Shown here: one piece after another, positions 60,881-64,000 of the stretch | Numbering within the stretch: position 1 is the first letter of the stretch | How the letters are laid out: every line of letters begins with the position of its first letter | From: Epiperipatus broadwayi | Lineage: Eukaryota; Onychophora; Udeonychophora; Euonychophora; Peripatidae | Length of the DNA: 64,000 nt | Direction of reading: 5' to 3' | NCBI GenBank assembly: GCA_028023455.1 | Contig: JAQFVV010006450.1 | Location: forward strand, 99,501-163,500 | Position numbers and translations under genes: made by a program | The notes under the pieces: generated by a model | The model's input: only the letters and a program-made list of their open reading frames with translations | The model's database searches: none | Told to the model about the DNA's origin: nothing

Positions 60881-61625
60881 ACTGAAGAGCCCTTATTCTA
60901 TATTATCTCAAGTGTTTTCCTATTTCTCAACTTATCGACTGTAAATTGGATTTTTTAATATTGTACTCCTAAAATGCTATTCATATTCGAATGCTAGGCT
61001 TAACAAATAATTCCTAATTGTAACTGAGGTTTACTTTTAATAATTAATCATCTCATGGACTAAAGCTTAGAATTTTCACAAGTTGATCAATTTTTGGAAA
61101 TGCTATGGACAAAAAATACAATATCATTTTAGATCTTCATATTATATTATGTAAATCAATGTTTACATTGTAAAACATTTTATACCAATAAAGTTTAATC
61201 CTATTTTTAAAAAATATATATCCATTAAGTTTTTTGAAGAACTAAGTTCACAAAGGAAGAATATAAAAAAGTATTTAATACATTAAAAATCAGCCTTTTC
61301 AAGCTATTGTGCATGCATTAATGTATATTATTTTGCAGGTCATTTACAATATAAAACTATATCAAAAATGTAGAAAGATAATAGTTCTGTTACAAATAAC
61401 AATGCCAAGATAAAATAAAATTTCAATTTAATGACATTAATTGATGAAAGGCTAAAAAACAATTTAACAATAGATAAAATAAGATTTAATAGTAATTAAT
61501 TTATTGAAAAATAATGGAATAGAATGGATCTCTATTTGTTAAATCATAATTACAAATAATCAAATTGTTCTTCATTTGGAAGATTATATGATGTTTGAGA
61601 ACTGAAAGTGACTTAAGTGAACTTC
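60881..61625. other. AT-rich sequence, nothing recognised
   Basis: No gene, RNA or element signal was recognised. Confidence 0.4.
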
Positions 61626-61785
61626 AATTCAGGAACTTCTACTCTTGAGTTTGATACTCTACTACTGCACTAGTTTGTTGAGTGATCATGTGGTATTTAA
61701 GAACCAGGAATGAAACTGAGTTTAACTTATGAACTTTTAACTCTCAAATTTATCATTTTATCCATGCACTAAATTGCCAACACAA
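61626..61785 (-). repeat. two tandem tRNA-like SINE relics
   Basis: On the minus strand CTAGTGCAGTAGTAGAGTAT (61650-61671 area) and AATTTAGTGCATGGATAAAA (61755-61775 area) both resemble tRNA D-arm regions, each followed by an ACTC-AGAGT hairpin like an anticodon arm and GTTC. A third similar fragment is near 63330-63368. They suggest an old tRNA-derived SINE family. Confidence 0.35.
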
Positions 61786-62274
61786 ATTATAAGTGATTTT
61801 CATTTATATAATACAGTATAGTAGTTCTGCAAATAAAAACCATTTTGGAAGAATTTAATTGGCTACAACAAATTTGCAGGAAATAAAAATGTGTTTTAAA
61901 ATGTAAAATTTTCAATTCCAAATTATTGTAACTAAGTAAAGATTATAGTAAATATTTATAAATAAATGATATGTTATTTAAGCTCATTAGTGTATGATTC
62001 ATAGTACTATTGTACCAATGTTTTTGTTGTATTAAACAATGGTCTAAGGTAATGAAGTTATTATAAAAAAATCACTAAAGAGATGCTGAAAGTATTGACG
62101 TACAACAAGATTAAAATCTTAACCAATAGAAAACAAAAACAGTAGAAATTCAAAATATAAAAGTGGGATGGAATAAAGATAGGAAAGAAAAACAATATAA
62201 AACTCAATTGCAATTGGGCTTAATGAGTAATAAAAAATTTCCAAATGAAAGATAGTTTACATGCATCATTGTGT

Positions 62275-62455
62275 TTAAACAGGCAAAACTTACTATATAT
62301 ATTGCCACACGCAGCAAGCTAGAGTAATCAATGAATGCAAGAATATTTGTGCATAAAATCCCCATCTAGTGCCTACTCATCCAATATCCCCAGACTAGTT
62401 TCTGGCTTATGGCCTTCGTCAGTGAGGAGCCTTGGATCTGAGAGCACTGCATGTT
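62275..62455 (-). mobile_element. family A hammerhead repeat copy with intact ribozyme
   Basis: The minus-strand copy has the AAACAGGCAAAACTTACTAT end at 62279, the AGTAATCAATGAATGCAAGA block and the ribozyme, and stops after GGATCTGAGAGCACTGCAT. It shares ATTGCCACACGCAGC with the 20.6 and 24.6 kb copies, so these three form a subgroup. Confidence 0.75.
62379..62437 (-). ncRNA. hammerhead ribozyme, type I, family A, intact core
   Basis: The minus strand has CTGACGA (62416-62422), A-GGC-CATAA-GCC-A, GAAAC (62398-62402), loop TA and GTC (62393-62395). Stem I TCCTCA/TGGGGA has 6 bp and an outer CCAA/TTGG helix. Position 7 is C in place of U, which the CUGANGA consensus allows. Predicted cleavage is between 62393 and 62392. 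Confidence 0.8.
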
Positions 62456-62655
62456 TGTTGATACAATTTGGTTTCTTAAGGATCTCAATGATTTCTTTGA
62501 TTTTTCTTTGATAGAGAGTGTCACATCAGAAATTTAAAAAATTTAAAATCTATTAAACTCAATAGCTGTTGTTCATTTTTACAATGTTTTTTTTTTCTGT
62601 TATCATTCCGCTTTCATTTTAATATTTTAATTTATTCTGTGTTTGTTTTCTATTA

Positions 62656-62875
62656 ATTGAACCTTTAATCTTGCTATATGCCAATGTTAAACATTGCCTC
62701 TATAATAATTCTTTATAATAACATTTATTATTCAATTGATAGCTTGTATAACCAAGCCAAAATGTATTGAACCTTTAATCTTGCTATATGCCAATGTTAA
62801 ACATTGCCTCTATAATAATTCTTTATAATAACATTTATTATTCAATTGATAGCTTGTATAACCAAGCCAAAATGT
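62656..62875. repeat. perfect 110-bp tandem duplication
   Basis: The block starting ATTGAACCTTTAATCTTGCT and ending AACCAAGCCAAAATGT is repeated immediately with no difference that I can see. A recent duplication, or an assembly artefact, explains such identity in AT-rich DNA. Confidence 0.92.
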
Positions 62876-64000
62876 TGGTATTATAGTAGTATTCATCATG
62901 AACAGATGATTCCAGGTAATATGTCATTTAGTCCATGAAAATCATTTTAACACACATGTGCATGCACACATACATAATGTTTTGCTTTTTTTTAGTGAGC
63001 CCAATATGCAGTTAATGTTCTATGAATAAATCTAACAGGGATGAATGACAAAATAACTTTTAAACGTATCTTTTAATATAATTTAAAATCAATTTATTAA
63101 GATGTGGGGCCATGAATGATTCATTCAAAATCATTTGTAAATATGGTTACATTCAAAAACAAATAAACAAAGATTGTAAATAATTATTAGTCATAAAACA
63201 CCAACTCATAAAAGATGTACACTGTAACTATTAGTTATTTTTAAAAAGTAATCAAAGGTCTTTATTGTCTAAGAGTTCATAAAAAGTTTGAGTAATGGAA
63301 GTGCAGATTGAATACAATCCTGAACTTTATACTCTGTAACTCTACTATTGCATAAACCATGCCGGATGCCAATATTTCATTTAAAATGATGATCTAATTA
63401 AGAGACTAATCTAATTTGGAAACCATAAATGAGTTCAAATTCTAAATCAATAAAGGGTTTCTATCATGCCTTAAATATTATCTCTCAATTATTTATTTTA
63501 AATGACCTTTTTTATTGAATATGAAATATGAAATTTTAAAACTTTAATGAGTACAATATTATTACCACTATTTTTTCAAGGGATGAAGATCAATAAAGAA
63601 TTTTATTATCACTTCCTATATGAATGTATATATGTTGTCAACTAAAGTAAAGTTACACAGATTTTTGAACAATGAATTACCTTTATTATAAAGATTAGTA
63701 TAAGATATTTACTAAAAGTAATATATTTCATTAAGAAGATTAATAAAATATGATTTAATAAATCAACATTCTTGCAAATAGTGCATTAGTCTATCTTAAA
63801 AAATGGATTTGAAATGCTACTTTATAAATATAAAAGTAAGGTAAAAACATCCAGAAAATATAAATAGAAAAGGTGAATAATATACTTTATTAATGAATTA
63901 TTACTACCCACTGAATGGAAATAAAAGCTGAAATCATTCAAACCACAATTGCACCAAGCAGAAAAAATGACACTATATAAACAATCAAAGGAGATAACTG
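62876..64000. other. AT-rich sequence, nothing recognised
   Basis: Apart from a weak tRNA-like fragment near 63330-63368, I see no gene, RNA or repeat signal. Confidence 0.4.

Noticed and set aside
1-64000. CRISPR arrays, operons, bacterial promoters
   Set aside because: Spliced exons, LINEs and tRNA-derived repeats show a eukaryotic nuclear genome; no regularly spaced identical repeats of CRISPR type are present.

Overview
This is a very AT-rich stretch (roughly a quarter to 30 % GC by eye) from a large, repeat-laden animal genome. Spliced tiny exons with GT/AG borders, EN- and RT-bearing LINEs, Penelope-like elements, a piggyBac-like element, tRNA-derived fragments and long introns all point to a metazoan. 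The lineage cannot be fixed from the sequence; AT-rich arachnids, molluscs or cnidarians would all fit.

The only host gene I can defend is on the minus strand at the left end. Three small exons (10431-10494, 5352-5422, 1279-1353) splice in frame into a 68-residue piece of lysosomal alpha-N-acetylglucosaminidase (NAGLU, GH89), including the DTFNE segment with the proposed catalytic glutamate. Introns are about 5.0 and 4.0 kb. The 3' exons lie left of the window; the 5' exons were not found. Possible first exons of plus-strand genes at 21747-21790 and 45397-45403 are weak.

The rest is mostly transposable elements. An RTE-type LINE (30.66-32.40 kb, plus; one in-frame stop) has a decayed minus-strand relative at 40.05-41.40 kb. 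A Jockey/CR1-group LINE runs from 53.4 to 56.9 kb, split by a foldback insertion; a 3' copy sits at 10.7-11.0 kb. Two Penelope-like copies lie head to head at 36.8-39.1 kb, one with a GIY-YIG-like stretch. A 1.16-kb piggyBac-like element with TTAA flanks is at 43.53-44.69 kb. Several foldback elements or MITEs occur (11.8, 12.8, 42.5, 33.8-34.6, 34.6-35.1, 54.4-55.2, 57.5-57.9 kb).

The most interesting signal is a set of interspersed repeats (families A and B here) that carry hammerhead self-cleaving ribozyme motifs: CUGANGA, a stem II with compensatory changes between copies, GAAAC, a minimal stem III, GUC or GUU, and a paired stem I. Family A has copies at 8.1-9.2, 20.6-21.1, 24.6-25.05, 28.4, 39.5-39.9, 41.8 and 62.3 kb; three ribozymes look intact (8742-8798, 39619-39677, 62379-62437). 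Family B (29.8, 35.2-35.6, 50.6-51.8 kb) has a related hammerhead. Same-strand hammerheads about 503 nt (A) and 420-430 nt (B) apart suggest retrozyme-like or Penelope-terminal-repeat-like units. Many copies are joined as inverted repeats.
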